NCBI RefSeq assembly: GCF_900155935.1
Contig: NZ_FTLW01000001.1
Location: 124,001 to 188,000, forward strand
DNA: 64,000 bases
Source of the DNA: Solilutibacter tolerans
GTDB lineage: Bacteria; Pseudomonadota; Gammaproteobacteria; Xanthomonadales; Xanthomonadaceae
Reading direction: 5' to 3'
Within the stretch, counting starts at the first letter, position 1; every line of letters begins with the position of its first letter. A program made the translations under genes and the position numbers. A model generated the notes under the pieces. The model was not told the origin of the DNA, did no database searches, and saw only the letters and a list, made by a program, of their open reading frames with translations. Positions 29,829 through 39,903 of the stretch are shown piece by piece.

Positions 29829-31493
29829 TTACTTCAACGCCTTGAAACGCAAACGATGCGGACCGGCATCGTCACCCAGGCGACGCTTCTTGTCTTCCTC
29901 GTACTCACGGTAGTTGCCTTGGAAGAACTCCACGTGCGAGTCGCCCTCGAAGGCGAGGATGTGCGTGGCGATCCGATCCAGGAACCAGCGATCGTGCGAA
30001 ATCACGAACGTGTTGCCCGGGAACTCCAGCAATGCATCTTCGAGTGCGCGCAAGGTTTCGATGTCCAGGTCGTTCGACGGTTCGTCGAGCAGCAGCACGT
30101 TCCCGCCCTGCAGCAGCGTCTTCGCCATGTGCAAGCGACCGCGCTCACCACCGGACAGCGAGCCGACCATCTTCTGCTGGTCCTGGCCCTTGAAGTTGAA
30201 GCGACCAATGTAGGCGCGCGACTGGATCTCGGTCCCGTTGATATTGAGGATGTCCAGGCCGCCGGAGATTTCCTGGAAGACGTTGTGGTCGCCTGTAAGC
30301 GCATCGCGGCTCTGGTCCACGTAGGACAGATTCACGGTTGGACCGACGACGATCTCGCCCGAGTCCGGCTTCTCCTGCCCCGTGATCATCTTGAACAGCG
30401 TGGACTTGCCCGCGCCGTTCGGACCGATGATGCCGACGATCGCGCCCGGCGGAATGATCATCGACAGGTTGTCGATCAGCAGGCGATCGCCGAACTTCTT
30501 CGACACGTTCTTGAATTCCATCACCGAGTTGCCCAGGCGCTCGCCCGGCGGGATGAAGATTTCATTCGTCTCGTTGCGCTTCTGGTAATCCTGCGACTGC
30601 AACTCTTCCAGTCGCGCCAGACGGGCCTTGCCCTTGGAACGGCCGCCCTTGGCATTCTGGCGGGACCATTCCAGCTCTTTCTGGATGGCTTTTTGGCGGG
30701 CTTTTTCCTGATTGTCTTCCTGCTTCAGGCGCTCGTCCTTCTGCACCAGCCACTCGGTGTAATTGCCCTTCCACGGAATGCCGCGGCCGCGATCCAGTTC
30801 CAAGATCCACTCGGCGGCGTTGTCCAGGAAGTAGCGATCATGCGTCACCGCCACCACCGTGCCGGTGTAACGGGCCAGGAACTGTTCCAGCCACTCGACC
30901 GATTCCGCATCCAAATGGTTGGTCGGTTCGTCGAGCAGCAACATGTCGGGCTTCTGCAGCAGCAGTTGGCACAGCGCGACGCGGCGCTTCTCGCCGCCCG
31001 ACAGGTTGCCGATCTTGGCGTCCCACGGCGGCAGACGCAGCGCATCGGCGGCGACTTCCAACTGGTTTTCCAGCGTGTGGGCATCACCGGCGGCGAGGAT
31101 TGCTTCGAGGCGTTCCTGCTCCTTCGCCAAGGCATCAAAGTCCGCACCTTCTTCGGCGTAGGCGGCGTACACGGCATCCAGCATGGCTTGCGCCTGAATC
31201 ACTTCGCCCACGCCTTGCTCGACCGCTTCACGCACGGTCATCTCGGGGTCCAGCTGCGGCTCCTGCGGCAGGTAGCCGACCTTGGTGCCGGGTTGCGGGC
31301 GGGCCTCGCCTTCGAAATCGGTATCGACGCCGGCCATGATCTTGAGCACGGTCGACTTGCCGGCGCCGTTCAAGCCCAGCAGGCCGATCTTGGCGCCGGG
31401 GAAGAACGAGAGGGAGATGTCCTTGATGATCTGCCGCTTCGGCGGCACGACCTTGGACACCCGATTCATGGTGTAGATGTATTGCGAAGACAT
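29829..31493 (-). CDS. ettA: Energy-dependent translational throttle protein EttA (ABC-F)
   Basis: ABC-F protein that binds the ribosomal E site and gates the first elongation cycle according to ATP/ADP level. The 554 residues (E. coli 555) have two ATPase domains without membrane parts: Walker [10 protein letters not shown] at 40-48 and a second GPNGAGKST in the second half, two LSGGE signatures, and Walker [12 protein letters not shown] and [12 protein letters not shown] charged linker between them contains the arm region. The start ATG is at 31491-31493. A long plus-strand frame across it is a shadow. Confidence 0.95.
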   Translation of the reverse strand: MSSQYIYTMNRVSKVVPPKRQIIKDISLSFFPGAKIGLLGLNGAGKSTVLKIMAGVDTDFEGEARPQPGTKVGYLPQEPQLDPEMTVREAVEQGVGEVIQAQAMLDAVYAAYAEEGADFDALAKEQERLEAILAAGDAHTLENQLEVAADALRLPPWDAKIGNLSGGEKRRVALCQLLLQKPDMLLLDEPTNHLDAESVEWLEQFLARYTGTVVAVTHDRYFLDNAAEWILELDRGRGIPWKGNYTEWLVQKDERLKQEDNQEKARQKAIQKELEWSRQNAKGGRSKGKARLARLEELQSQDYQKRNETNEIFIPPGERLGNSVMEFKNVSKKFGDRLLIDNLSMIIPPGAIVGIIGPNGAGKSTLFKMITGQEKPDSGEIVVGPTVNLSYVDQSRDALTGDHNVFQEISGGLDILNINGTEIQSRAYIGRFNFKGQDQQKMVGSLSGGERGRLHMAKTLLQGGNVLLLDEPSNDLDIETLRALEDALLEFPGNTFVISHDRWFLDRIATHILAFEGDSHVEFFQGNYREYEEDKKRRLGDDAGPHRLRFKALK

Positions 31494-31515
31494 GAGCAGG
31501 CCTGTTGGGTGCGCA

Positions 31516-31541
31516 ACAAGGCCGGGCAGTGCCGGCCTTGT
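31516..31541. other. Hairpin in the ettA 5' leader
   Basis: ACAAGGCCGG and CCGGCCTTGT form a perfect 10-base-pair stem with a 6-base loop, about 25 bases before the ettA start. A run of five T follows it on the plus strand, so it has the form of a terminator pointing away from ettA. No plus-strand gene precedes it. In the ettA mRNA it would be a leader hairpin. Confidence 0.55.
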
Positions 31542-31560
31542 GGGTTTTTGGGGATGCGGA

Positions 31561-31566
31561 ATTATA
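31561..31566 (-). promoter_or_regulatory. -10 box (perfect TATAAT) of ettA
   Basis: On the minus strand the sequence reads TATAAT, 68 bases before the ettA ATG, so a leader carrying the hairpin at 31516-31541 would be transcribed. No convincing -35 box is visible at 16-18 bases. The box is the best match to consensus in the window. Confidence 0.5.
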
Positions 31567-31693
31567 CCCGGCCATCACCTCACCGGCTTGCGGATGAACG
31601 GTGCTGCCGGGTTTTGGCCGAATCGATGCCCGGTTCAGCCAGCTACCTCCATCCTGAGGGCCAATCACGGCAAAACATCTAAGGAGTACTGCC

Positions 31694-32119
31694 ATGAAAC
31701 AGCTCAAGCTCATCGCCCCAGCCCTGTTGGTCGGCATTGGCCTAATGGCAGGCCCGGCCTTGGCCAAGGACAATGGCAAAAACAAGGGCCACGGCAAGAA
31801 AGCGGACAAGACTGTCGTGGTGCATCGTGACCACCGCCCGGACGTGCGCTACACGCATGATGATCGCAATCGTCATTACCATGCACAGAGCGGCAAGCAT
31901 GACAATGGCCGCCGCGGCCCGCCGCCGTGGGCCAAGGGCAAGGACTACCGTAGCTACGGCTATGACCGCGTGGTTTATGTGCCGATCAGCGATTACGACC
32001 GCTATCGCTTGTACGACCCGCGCGATGGCCAGCGCTGGATGCGTGACGATTCGGGCCGCTACCTGCTGGTCTCGGTCGCTACGGGCATCATCGCCGACAT
32101 CCTGACCCGCGGCCTGTAA
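31694..32119 (+). CDS. RcnB-like secreted small basic protein
   Basis: Periplasmic protein of the RcnB family. In E. coli RcnB takes part in nickel/cobalt homeostasis, but the role here is unknown. The 141 residues start with a signal peptide cleaved after ALA (about residue 24), then a His/Lys/Gly/Asp-rich low-complexity region (25-85), and the family C-terminus around YVPISDYDRYRLYDPRDGQRWMRDDSGRYLLVSVATGIIADIL. An AAGGAG ribosome site lies 7 bases before the ATG. It is a single gene followed by a strong terminator; no metal exporter lies beside it. Confidence 0.78.
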   Translation: MKQLKLIAPALLVGIGLMAGPALAKDNGKNKGHGKKADKTVVVHRDHRPDVRYTHDDRNRHYHAQSGKHDNGRRGPPPWAKGKDYRSYGYDRVVYVPISDYDRYRLYDPRDGQRWMRDDSGRYLLVSVATGIIADILTRGL

Positions 32120-32138
32120 ACGCCGCGGATAGCCGGTC

Positions 32139-32168
32139 AAAAGCGCGCCTTCGGGCGCGCTTTTCTTT
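32139..32168 (+). terminator. Strong intrinsic terminator after the RcnB-like gene
   Basis: AAAAGCGCGCC-TTCG-GGCGCGCTTTT folds into a perfect stem capped by a very stable UUCG-type loop and is followed by CTTTCA. It lies 20 bases after the stop. The A-run on the other side makes it likely to work in both directions. Confidence 0.9.
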
Positions 32169-32194
32169 CATAAGTGCCGATCCGTCCGGCCCGC

Positions 32195-32200
32195 TACAAT
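32195..32200 (+). promoter_or_regulatory. -10 box (TACAAT) of glyA
   Basis: TACAAT followed by GGGGG lies 28 bases before the glyA ATG and just after the strong terminator, which isolates glyA from the upstream gene. No clear -35 is seen. A GGAG ribosome site follows at 32216-32219. Confidence 0.45.
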
Positions 32201-32227
32201 GGGGGTTTCCTGCCCCGGAGTAGACGG

Positions 32228-33496
32228 ATGTTCCCCCGCGATGCCCGTATCGAAGGTTATGACCCCGAACTAGCCGCCGCGATTGCCGGCGAAGTGCGTC
32301 GCCAGGAGGATCACGTCGAGCTGATCGCCTCGGAAAACTACTGCAGCCCGATGGTGATGGAAGCCCAGGGCAGCCAGCTCACCAACAAGTACGCCGAAGG
32401 TTATCCGGGCAAGCGCTACTACGGTGGCTGTGAATTCGTCGATGTCGCCGAGCAGCTGGCCATCGATCGATTGAAGAAGTTGTTCGATGCCGACTATGCG
32501 AACGTCCAGCCGCACTCCGGCTCTCAAGCGAACCAGGCCGTATATCTGGCCTTGTTGCAGCCGGGCGATACGATCCTCGGCATGTCGCTGGCCCATGGCG
32601 GCCACCTGACCCATGGTGCCAAGGTGAATGCCTCGGGCAAGTTGTTCAACGCCATCCAGTACGGCGTGGATGACAACGGCATGATCGATTACGACGAGGT
32701 CGAGCGCCTTGCCATCGAACACAAGCCCAAGATGCTGGTCGGCGGCTTCTCCGCCTACTCGCAGGTGGTCGATTGGGCACGCATGCGCGCCATCGCCGAC
32801 AAGGTCGGTGCGATCTTCTTTGTCGACATGGCACACGTGGCAGGACTAATCGCCGCTGGCGTCTATCCCAGCCCGTTGCCGCACGCGCACGTGGTGACAT
32901 CGACCACCCACAAGACCCTGCGTGGTCCGCGTGGCGGCATCATCGTCGCGAGCGAAAAGGGCGCCGGCGAAGGCTTCGAAGAGCTGACCAAGAAGCTGCA
33001 ATCCATCGTGTTTCCCGGGATCCAGGGTGGCCCGCTCATGCACGTGATCGCCGGCAAAGCGGTCGCGTTCAAGGAGGCGTTGGAGCCGGAATTCAAGGCC
33101 TATCAGGAACAAGTGGTGAAGAACGCCAAGGCGATGGCCGAAGTGATCATCGCGCGCGGCTACAAGATCGTTTCCGGCGGTACCGAGAACCACCTGATGC
33201 TGGTCGACATGATCGGTAAGGACGTCAGCGGCAAGGACGCGGAAGAGGCGCTCGGCCGCGCGCACATCACCGTCAACAAGAACTCGGTGCCGAATGACCC
33301 GCGCAAGCCCTTCGTGACCTCGGGCCTGCGCCTGGGAACGCCAGCGGTGACCACACGCGGCTACAAGGAGCCTGATTGCGTGGCGTTGGCTCACTGGATA
33401 TGCGACGTGCTGGACAACCCGAAGGACGAAAACGTCATCGCGGGCGTGCGTGAAAACGTCGAGCAGCAGTGCAAGCAATTCCCGGTGTATGGCTGA
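32228..33496 (+). CDS. glyA: Serine hydroxymethyltransferase
   Basis: PLP enzyme that interconverts serine and glycine and charges tetrahydrofolate with one-carbon units for purine, thymidylate and methionine synthesis. The 422 residues contain the PLP-lysine segment [14 protein letters not shown] with K229, and the N-terminal [19 protein letters not shown] typical of bacterial SHMT. The ATG at 32228 ([12 protein letters not shown]) is chosen; the frame upstream crosses the promoter. The secreted-protein gene that follows begins at or just after its stop. Confidence 0.97.
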   Translation: MFPRDARIEGYDPELAAAIAGEVRRQEDHVELIASENYCSPMVMEAQGSQLTNKYAEGYPGKRYYGGCEFVDVAEQLAIDRLKKLFDADYANVQPHSGSQANQAVYLALLQPGDTILGMSLAHGGHLTHGAKVNASGKLFNAIQYGVDDNGMIDYDEVERLAIEHKPKMLVGGFSAYSQVVDWARMRAIADKVGAIFFVDMAHVAGLIAAGVYPSPLPHAHVVTSTTHKTLRGPRGGIIVASEKGAGEGFEELTKKLQSIVFPGIQGGPLMHVIAGKAVAFKEALEPEFKAYQEQVVKNAKAMAEVIIARGYKIVSGGTENHLMLVDMIGKDVSGKDAEEALGRAHITVNKNSVPNDPRKPFVTSGLRLGTPAVTTRGYKEPDCVALAHWICDVLDNPKDENVIAGVRENVEQQCKQFPVYG

Positions 33497-33497
33497 G

Positions 33498-34022
33498 ATG
33501 CTGCGCGCGCGGCTGTTCCTCGCCATGGTGGCACTGTCGTGCGGTCTACCCGCATGGGCGCAGTCGACGGCGCTCAGCAGTGATACCGATTACTCGCGGG
33601 CCGGCGCCCGCGATCTGCCCGTGACCTGCAAGCCGGGCGATGTGCAGCCCTTTGCCGGGAAAACCATGGCCGAGGTCTTCGGCGACGCATGGCCAGTGAC
33701 CCCTACGCCGGTCACGTCGAGCACGCCTGTGGAAGTGATCTCGAGTGGGCGCGTCGTGCCCCCGCGCGGGCTGGAGGGCCAATTCGGCATCGCCGTGATC
33801 GCCGTACTGGTCGGCGCCGATGGCGCTGCCATTGCCTCCGAAGCGATCTGTGCGACGTCGGCGCCTTATTCCATCGCTGCCAAGCGCGCGCTGCGCACGG
33901 CCGCATACAAGCCCGCGACGGCCGATGGCGCCGCGGTCACCAGTGTTATCGCGGTGCCGGTGGTGTTTCGTGCTGGTCGAGGCAGCGGCTCCCGCGATCA
34001 GCGCGATGGCGATGGGGACTGA
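33498..34022 (+). CDS. Secreted protein with a TonB C-terminal-like fold
   Basis: Function unknown. The 174-residue protein has a signal peptide ([21 protein letters not shown], cut after about A21). The C-terminal 90 residues resemble the TonB C-terminal domain, with [24 protein letters not shown] and [21 protein letters not shown]. There is no transmembrane anchor or Pro-rich spacer, so it is not a working TonB. The start is either the ATG at 33498, one base after the glyA stop, or one at 33489 inside glyA; I prefer 33498 because it begins the signal peptide. It ends with a Gly/Asp/Arg-rich tail and overlaps nrdR by one base (TGATG). Confidence 0.68.
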   Translation: MLRARLFLAMVALSCGLPAWAQSTALSSDTDYSRAGARDLPVTCKPGDVQPFAGKTMAEVFGDAWPVTPTPVTSSTPVEVISSGRVVPPRGLEGQFGIAVIAVLVGADGAAIASEAICATSAPYSIAAKRALRTAAYKPATADGAAVTSVIAVPVVFRAGRGSGSRDQRDGDGD

Positions 34023-34537
34023 TGCACTGTCCCTTCTGCCAGCACGGTGATACCCGCGTCATCGACTCGCGCGTTAGCGACGATGGCGCGACGATTCGCA
34101 GGCGCCGCGAATGCGAAGCCTGCGGCGAGCGTTTCTCCACGCTGGAAACGATCGAGCTGAAACTGCCGGCGATCATCAAGTCCGACGGTCGCCGCGAGTT
34201 GTTCGATGCGCGCAAGCTGCGCCAGAGCTTCGACCGCGCCTTGCACAAGCGCCCGGTCTCGGAAGAACAGATCGAAGCTGCGGTGCGCGCTGTCGTGCAT
34301 GACCTGCGCATGACGGCGGAGCGTGAATTGGCCTCGCGTCGCGTGGGCGAGTTCGTGATGGCCGAGTTGCGCAAACTGGACCAGGTCGCGTTCGTGCGAT
34401 TCGCATCGGTCTATCGCGCGTTCGAGGACGTAGACGATTTCCGCGAGGAACTGGACCGCCTGCAACGCGACCTTCCCGGAGAAGGCCAGCTGCCCTTGTT
34501 GGAGGGCACGCCGCGCCAGGACAAGCGAAAGAAATGA
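34022..34537 (+). CDS. nrdR: Transcriptional repressor NrdR
   Basis: Represses ribonucleotide reductase genes in response to ATP/dATP. The 171 residues have the zinc ribbon (C3, C6, C31, C34) and the ATP-cone domain (about 49-139) with the [22 protein letters not shown] segment. The ATG at 34022 overlaps the preceding stop (TGATG) and the gene overlaps ribD by ATGA. This nrdR-ribD junction is common in gammaproteobacteria. No ribonucleotide reductase genes or convincing NrdR boxes were seen in the window. Confidence 0.95.
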   Translation: MHCPFCQHGDTRVIDSRVSDDGATIRRRRECEACGERFSTLETIELKLPAIIKSDGRRELFDARKLRQSFDRALHKRPVSEEQIEAAVRAVVHDLRMTAERELASRRVGEFVMAELRKLDQVAFVRFASVYRAFEDVDDFREELDRLQRDLPGEGQLPLLEGTPRQDKRKK

Positions 34538-35634
34538 CATCGACCACTTTCACATCGTTCGACCACCGGATGATGGCGCGCGCATTGCAACTCGCCGAGC
34601 GCGGTCGCTACACGACCAAACCCAATCCGATGGTCGGCTGCGTGCTGGTAAAAGACGAAACGATCGTCGGGGAAGGCTGGCACCAGCGTGCCGGTGGCCC
34701 GCATGCCGAAATCGAAGCCCTCAAGGCTGCAGGCGATGCCGCGCGAAGTGCCACGGCTTACTTAACCTTGGAGCCTTGCGCGCATACTGGACGCACCGGG
34801 CCATGCGCGGATGCGCTGGTTGAAGCGGGGGTGACGAAAGTCGTCGCGGCGATGCGCGACCCGTTTCCACAAGTGGCAGGTGCGGGTTTCGAAAAGCTGC
34901 GCGCATCCGGTATCGAAGTGGCCGACGGCCTCATGGAGGCGCAAGCTCGCGTGCTCAATCGCGCCTTCTTCTCGCGCATCGAGCGTGGCCGGCCTTGGCT
35001 GCGGGTCAAGTTGGGTGTCAGCCTGGATGGGCGCACGGCCTTGGCCAATGGCGATTCCAAATGGATCACCAGCGCGGAATCACGCGAGGACGTGCATCAC
35101 TGGCGCGCGCGCTGTGGCGCATTGCTGACGGGCGCTGGCACGGTGCTCGCCGACGATCCGCATTTGACCGTGCGTTTGCAGGACAAGACCGATTTCATCC
35201 CGCCGATTCGCGTCGTGCTGGATCCCGGCCTTGCCACCGTCGCACGCGGCAACGTGCGCCAAGGCGATGTGCCGACCTTGTATTTCCATGCGCCCGATGC
35301 CAAGCCGCCGCGCGATATTCCTTTGCAACGGCATCCCGTGCCGGTCACGCGCGGCATGCTGGATTTGAAGGAAGTGCTGGAAGAGCTCGGTCGCCGCGAG
35401 ATCAACGAAGTGCAGGTCGAGACCGGTGCGACGCTTGCGGGTGCTTTCTTGCACGCAGGATTGGTGGACGAGCTGTTGATCTACGTGGCGCCGGTATTGT
35501 TGGGCGACAAAGCCCGCCCGATGTTCGATGGCCTCGATATCAACACGATGACCGATGCGTTGAAGCTAAAGCTGGTCGACGCACGTCAGATCGGCCCTGA
35601 TTCGCGATTGCTGTTTCAGCCGGAGGTGGCCTGA
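34534..35634 (+). CDS. ribD: Bifunctional riboflavin deaminase/reductase RibD
   Basis: Second and third steps of riboflavin synthesis from the GTP cyclohydrolase II product: deamination of the pyrimidine and NADPH reduction of the ribose. The 366 residues have an N-terminal cytidine-deaminase-like domain with zinc ligands H57 (HAE, catalytic E59), C82 and C91 ([11 protein letters not shown]). The C-terminal reductase domain follows from about 150. It overlaps nrdR by four bases and ribE by one. Confidence 0.95.
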   Translation: MTSTTFTSFDHRMMARALQLAERGRYTTKPNPMVGCVLVKDETIVGEGWHQRAGGPHAEIEALKAAGDAARSATAYLTLEPCAHTGRTGPCADALVEAGVTKVVAAMRDPFPQVAGAGFEKLRASGIEVADGLMEAQARVLNRAFFSRIERGRPWLRVKLGVSLDGRTALANGDSKWITSAESREDVHHWRARCGALLTGAGTVLADDPHLTVRLQDKTDFIPPIRVVLDPGLATVARGNVRQGDVPTLYFHAPDAKPPRDIPLQRHPVPVTRGMLDLKEVLEELGRREINEVQVETGATLAGAFLHAGLVDELLIYVAPVLLGDKARPMFDGLDINTMTDALKLKLVDARQIGPDSRLLFQPEVA

Positions 35635-36233
35635 TGTTCACCGGTCTCATCCAGGGCGTGGGCCGCTTGCGTGCACTCGAGCCGCAAGGCGGCGACATCC
35701 GCATCCACATCGACACCGGATCGCTGCCTTTTAACGCAGTCGAGATGGGCGAGAGCATCGCGGTCAACGGCGTGTGCCTGACCGTGGTGGGATTTGATGA
35801 TGCATCGTTCAGCGCGGATGTCTCGACCGAGACGTTGTCGCTGACCACCTTGGGCGGATTGAGCGAAGGCGCTGCGTTGAACCTGGAGCGCGCCCTGCAG
35901 CCGACCGAGCGCATGGGTGGTCACATGGTCAGCGGGCATGTCGATGGCATGGGCCGCGTGCTGGATGTGCAGGACGATGCGCGCGCGCAGCGCTGGCACT
36001 TTTCGATGCCGCCGGAGCTCGCTAAATATGTGGCAAAGAAAGGCTCGATATGCGTCGACGGCGTCAGCCTGACCGTCAATGCGGTGGACGACACGACGTT
36101 CGATGTCGCGTTGGTGCCGCATACCGTTTCACATACCGCGTTCGCTGATACGCAAGTGGGCGATGCGGTAAATCTGGAAATCGATGTGGTCGCCCGGTAT
36201 GTCGGGCGCATCTTGGAGCAACGTGACGCATGA
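35634..36233 (+). CDS. ribE: Riboflavin synthase (alpha chain type)
   Basis: Last step of riboflavin synthesis: dismutation of two lumazine molecules to riboflavin. The 199 residues form the usual two lumazine-binding repeats, each with a G-x-SLTV/GVCLTV strand (GVCLTVVG at about 44-51 and GVSLTVNA in the second repeat), starting [10 protein letters not shown]. It overlaps ribD by one base (TGATG) and the ribB gene by four bases. Confidence 0.95.
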   Translation: MFTGLIQGVGRLRALEPQGGDIRIHIDTGSLPFNAVEMGESIAVNGVCLTVVGFDDASFSADVSTETLSLTTLGGLSEGAALNLERALQPTERMGGHMVSGHVDGMGRVLDVQDDARAQRWHFSMPPELAKYVAKKGSICVDGVSLTVNAVDDTTFDVALVPHTVSHTAFADTQVGDAVNLEIDVVARYVGRILEQRDA

Positions 36234-37330
36234 GTTTCGCCACTATTCCCGAATTGCTTGAGGAAATCCGCGCCGGCCGCATGGTCGTAATCGTCGATGA
36301 CGAAGACCGCGAGAACGAAGGCGACCTGATCATGGCCGCCGAATTGGTCAAGCCATCCGACATCAACTTCATGGTCACCCATGCGCGTGGTCTGGTGTGC
36401 CTGTCGATCACGCGCGAGCGATCCGCGCAGTTGGGTCTCAATCCGATGGTGCGCGACAACACCTCGCAGCACCACACCAATTTCACCGTGTCGATCGAGG
36501 CGGCCGAAGGCGTCACCACCGGTATCAGCGCCTACGATCGCGCGCATACCATCCGCACCGCGGTGCGGCCTGATGCATCGCCCAAGGACTTGTCCCAGCC
36601 AGGACACATCTTCCCGTTGATGGCGCAGCCGGGCGGCGTGTTGAATCGCTCCGGTCATACCGAGGCGGCGAGCGACTTGGCTTTGCTTGCGGGCCTTGAG
36701 CCTGCCGGTGTGCTGGTGGAGATCCTCAATGCCGATGGCACGATGGCGCGTCGTCCGGAGCTCGAAGTCTTTGCGCGTGAGCATGGCCTCAAGATCGGTT
36801 CGATCGAAGCGCTCATCCGCCATCGTCTCGAGACCGAGCACACCATCGAGCGTATCGATTCGCGTGAGATCACGACGGACCACGGCGAGTTTCAGCTTCA
36901 TACGTATCGTGATCGCCTGAGTCATGGCGTGCACTTCGCCTTGCAGAAGGGCGAGGCCGATGCCACATCCCCCACGCTCGCACGCGTGCAGATGCAAAAC
37001 GTGCTGGCGGATGCATTGCACTGGCAGCGCGATGACTTCGGCCCACTGGCCGGTGACGTGCTGGCGGCGATCGCCGAGGCCGGGCAGGGGGTGTTGTTGA
37101 TGCTCTCCGAAGCGGCGCCCGGCGCGGAAGCCTTGCTGGCGCGGATCCGCAACGAAGCGGCATCCCCCACGCCCAGCGCCAGCGAATGGCGACGCAATGG
37201 TGCGGGCAGCCAGATTCTGGCCGATCTCGGCTACGGCAAGCTGAAAGTGCTTGGCACTCCGCGCAAACAGGTGGGTTTGGCCGGGTTCGGGTTGGAAGTC
37301 GTGGAATACGTGGCGCTGCCGCCGCGGTAA
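36230..37330 (+). CDS. ribB: 3,4-dihydroxy-2-butanone-4-phosphate synthase with degenerate GTP cyclohydrolase II-like domain (RibBX type)
   Basis: Makes the four-carbon unit of riboflavin from ribulose 5-phosphate. The N-terminal half (about 1-200) is intact, with the acidic metal-binding loop [10 protein letters not shown] (23-32) and the conserved THARGLVC and HTEAASDLA segments. The C-terminal half (about 205-366) aligns in layout with GTP cyclohydrolase II and keeps a [19 protein letters not shown] stretch. However, the zinc cysteine motif (R-C-D-C-G) and the HSECLTGD region are absent, so cyclohydrolase activity is unlikely. This matches the RibBX variant known in proteobacteria. A separate GTP cyclohydrolase II (RibA) must be encoded elsewhere. 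Confidence 0.88.
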   Translation: MSFATIPELLEEIRAGRMVVIVDDEDRENEGDLIMAAELVKPSDINFMVTHARGLVCLSITRERSAQLGLNPMVRDNTSQHHTNFTVSIEAAEGVTTGISAYDRAHTIRTAVRPDASPKDLSQPGHIFPLMAQPGGVLNRSGHTEAASDLALLAGLEPAGVLVEILNADGTMARRPELEVFAREHGLKIGSIEALIRHRLETEHTIERIDSREITTDHGEFQLHTYRDRLSHGVHFALQKGEADATSPTLARVQMQNVLADALHWQRDDFGPLAGDVLAAIAEAGQGVLLMLSEAAPGAEALLARIRNEAASPTPSASEWRRNGAGSQILADLGYGKLKVLGTPRKQVGLAGFGLEVVEYVALPPR

Positions 37331-37360
37331 ACTGGTAGGCCCTGTAGTCCCGAGAAGCCC

Positions 37361-37828
37361 ATGCCCAGTTTTGAAGGCGACCTGCGCGCCCCGGAAGGCG
37401 CCCGCTTTGCCATCATCGCCAGTCGCTGGAACGCCCGCATCACCGAGACTTTGCTCGAAGGTGCGCGCAAGGCGATGGCTGACCATGGCGTGGACGAGGA
37501 CGCCGTAGATGTCTTCCGTGTGCCCGGTGCGTGGGAGTTGCCGGTGATTGCTGCGCGTTTGGCATCGACCGGTGGTTATGCCGGCATCGTGGCGCTGGGC
37601 TGTGTGGTGCGCGGTGATACGCGTCACTTCGAGCATGTTGCCGATGGGTGCTCTGAAGGCTTGATGGATGTCGCGATGGAGTTCGGCTTGCCGGTCGCCA
37701 ATGGCGTCTTGGCGGTCGAGCGCGTGGAAGATGCCGAGGCACGCGCTGGCGGTAGCCATGGCAACAAAGGTGAGGAGGCCGCGATGGTCGTCATCGAAAT
37801 GTCCGATCTTCTGGCGCGATTCTCATGA
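37361..37828 (+). CDS. ribH: 6,7-dimethyl-8-ribityllumazine synthase
   Basis: Condenses the RibB product with the RibD product to give lumazine, which RibE turns into riboflavin. The 155 residues have the active-site region [14 protein letters not shown] with H89 and H92, and the [11 protein letters not shown] segment near the C-terminus. The ATG at 37361 lies 30 bases after ribB, the only real gap in the rib run, with a TAAACT -10-like box at the ribB stop. It overlaps nusB by four bases. Confidence 0.94.
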   Translation: MPSFEGDLRAPEGARFAIIASRWNARITETLLEGARKAMADHGVDEDAVDVFRVPGAWELPVIAARLASTGGYAGIVALGCVVRGDTRHFEHVADGCSEGLMDVAMEFGLPVANGVLAVERVEDAEARAGGSHGNKGEEAAMVVIEMSDLLARFS

Positions 37829-38286
37829 AGCCGCCTCGTCGTCCGCATGGTGTTGATCCGGTGCATCGCACCCGCGCACGTCGTCGTGCGATGCAAGCGC
37901 TGTACGCCTGGCAAATGTCGGGTGGAAATGCGCAGCAGGTCATCGCGCAGTTCGCGCACGAGCAAGCACACGAAATCGCCGACCTCGAATATTTCGAGGA
38001 CCTGGTGCGCGGGGTGATGCAACACGAAGCCGCACTGGACGCAGGCTTGCTGCCGCATCTGGATCGCAAGGTGAGCGAAGTCGATCCGGTCGAGCGCGCA
38101 GTGATGCGCATCGCGGCGTATGAGTTCAAGCATCGCGTGGATGTGCCGTATCGCGTCGTCATCAATGAGGCAATCGAAACCGTCAAGCGTTTCGGCGCCG
38201 AGCACGGCCACACCTACGTCAATGGCGTGCTGGATAAGTTGGCCGCCGAGTGGCGCAGCGTGGAAGTGCAGGCCGCGCGCGGCTGA
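37825..38286 (+). CDS. nusB: Transcription antitermination factor NusB
   Basis: All-helical RNA-binding protein that, with S10 (NusE), binds boxA in ribosomal RNA operons and supports antitermination. The 153 residues keep the pattern [45 protein letters not shown] and [10 protein letters not shown]. It has a basic N-terminal extension of about 15 residues before the conserved start of the fold. It overlaps ribH as ATGA, the common ribH-nusB order. Confidence 0.94.
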   Translation: MKPPRRPHGVDPVHRTRARRRAMQALYAWQMSGGNAQQVIAQFAHEQAHEIADLEYFEDLVRGVMQHEAALDAGLLPHLDRKVSEVDPVERAVMRIAAYEFKHRVDVPYRVVINEAIETVKRFGAEHGHTYVNGVLDKLAAEWRSVEVQAARG

Positions 38287-38298
38287 GAGACGCAGGCC

Positions 38299-39255
38299 GT
38301 GTCCGGCGAATTCGACGTGATTGCACGCATTCGCGCCCGTGCAGGCACGCGCAGTGATGTAGTGCTTGGGATTGGCGATGACGCGGCCTTGCTCACGCCG
38401 TCGCCAGGTATGCAACTCGTCGTCGCTACCGACACGCTCAACTGCGGCGTTCATTTTCCGGCGGAAACTGCGCCTTATTACATCGGCTGGAAATCACTGG
38501 CGGTAAATCTTTCCGATTTGGCCGCAATGGGTGCGCAGCCTGCTTGGTGCAGCCTGTCCTTGTCGATGCCGCAAGCGGATGACGCATGGGTGGATGCTTT
38601 CATTGACGGCTTCATGGCACTGGCTTCGATGCATGGTGTTGCGTTGATAGGCGGCGATACCACGCGCGGGTCATTGTCGATTTGCGTGAGTGTCATCGGA
38701 TTTGTCGAGCCAGGGCATGCGCTAAAGCGCGACGGTGCAAAGGCAGGGGATGACATCTGGGTCAGCGGCACATTGGGTGATGCGGCTGCAGCGTTGTCGC
38801 TATGGCAGTCGGGCCAAGCCATGCCGGCTGCATTGCGTGAACGACTAGATCGACCGACACCGCGCATCGCGCTGGGGTGCGCGCTATCCGGTATCGCGAA
38901 TGCATGCATCGATGTCTCGGATGGGTTGCTTGCCGATCTTGGGCACATCTGCAAGGCGAGCGGAGTGGGGGCGGAAGTTGATGTCGATTCGTTACCCGCA
39001 TCGTCCACATTTTTCGCGTTTACGGGCGAAGACCTAGAGACACGCCGTCATCTGCAGGCGGCTGGCGGCGATGACTACGAGTTGTGCTTCACCGCGCCTG
39101 CAGATGCGGGTAGGCATGTGGAAGACGCCGCTCGGAGCTCAGGGGTGGCGGTAACGCGAATCGGGCGCATCACGAAGGCACATGGCGTTCGCGCCTTGCT
39201 GGACGGGGATGCGTGGCAGCCGATATCAGTCGGACATGAGCACTTCAGCGGCTAG
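38299..39255 (+). CDS. thiL: Thiamine-monophosphate kinase
   Basis: Phosphorylates thiamine monophosphate to the cofactor thiamine diphosphate. The 318 residues have the metal-binding motif GIGDDAA (24-30) and a second motif GGDTTRG (118-124), as in the AIRS/PurM superfamily. The start is a GTG at 38299-38301. It ends the nusB-thiL run and overlaps the convergent TlpA-like gene by 11 bases. E. coli has nusB-thiL in the same order. Confidence 0.94.
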   Translation: MSGEFDVIARIRARAGTRSDVVLGIGDDAALLTPSPGMQLVVATDTLNCGVHFPAETAPYYIGWKSLAVNLSDLAAMGAQPAWCSLSLSMPQADDAWVDAFIDGFMALASMHGVALIGGDTTRGSLSICVSVIGFVEPGHALKRDGAKAGDDIWVSGTLGDAAAALSLWQSGQAMPAALRERLDRPTPRIALGCALSGIANACIDVSDGLLADLGHICKASGVGAEVDVDSLPASSTFFAFTGEDLETRRHLQAAGGDDYELCFTAPADAGRHVEDAARSSGVAVTRIGRITKAHGVRALLDGDAWQPISVGHEHFSG

Positions 39256-39844
39256 ATTTCGCGCTGTTGGGTTGTTGACCACCACCAGGTCGTGATTTCA
39301 CCTCTTCTGGCAGCAAGCTCAGGATTTCATCGATGATGCCCGGTAGCGACTCCTCGCTGTAGCCGATGTGTCTGAGGGCGATATGGCCCTCGCGATCAAT
39401 GATGAACATGCGCGGGATGGACCTAACGCCCCAGGCATCGTTGAGTTTGCCTTGGCTGTCCGGCACCCAGGTGAGGTCGATGTTGCGATTGGCGCGTACG
39501 ACATTGATGAAGTCGCGGCGATCTTCCTTGTGATTCACCGCGATAACTTCCAATGCATCGCGCCCCACCACTTTCTGGAAGTGACCGAGTACTGGCAGTT
39601 CCTTGCGGCAAGGTCCGCACCAGGATGCCCAAAAAGTCACGATCACAACCTTGCCCTTGAGTCTCGATAGGTCAACCGGATTGCCGTTGCGATCCTTGCC
39701 AAGATCCGGCGGTGGTGACGTGCCGGTGCCGGGGGAAGGCGGCAATTCTTTTTCTTGTTTTTCAGCCGCCAACACGGTTGGTGCGATCAGAACGCAAAGC
39801 GTCAACATCAGTGCCTGCAAGCAACGCGACATGGACATATACAT
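39245..39844 (-). CDS. TlpA-family periplasmic thioredoxin-like protein
   Basis: Predicted periplasmic disulfide reductase, perhaps for cytochrome c or cell-surface thiol maintenance; the partner is not evident. The 199 residues have a signal peptide (about 1-27), a Pro/Gly-rich spacer (about 30-45), the redox motif WCGPC (C76, C79) and the cis-proline segment SIPRMFIID. A Pro/Gly-rich tail follows the thioredoxin fold. The start at 39842-39844 is chosen for its AGGGG ribosome site; the longer frame crosses into yraN. Confidence 0.8.
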   Translation of the reverse strand: MYMSMSRCLQALMLTLCVLIAPTVLAAEKQEKELPPSPGTGTSPPPDLGKDRNGNPVDLSRLKGKVVIVTFWASWCGPCRKELPVLGHFQKVVGRDALEVIAVNHKEDRRDFINVVRANRNIDLTWVPDSQGKLNDAWGVRSIPRMFIIDREGHIALRHIGYSEESLPGIIDEILSLLPEEVKSRPGGGQQPNSAKSSR

Positions 39845-39903
39845 ACATTTCCCCTGTGTGGCTCTATCGATGGATGATGCAAGATTGCGCTTGATGTTGA
39901 AAC

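Noticed and set aside
29514-31682. A 722-codon plus-strand frame over ettA and pyrF
   Set aside because: It is the complement of ettA, with no domain, and would overlap the palindromic element and two genes.
34400-35640. FMN riboswitch ahead of ribD or ribB
   Set aside because: The rib genes overlap their neighbours and no RFN-like element could be seen in the short gaps.
35921-37759. A 612-codon minus-strand frame over the rib genes
   Set aside because: It is a shadow of ribE, ribB and ribH in a high-GC region, with no motif.
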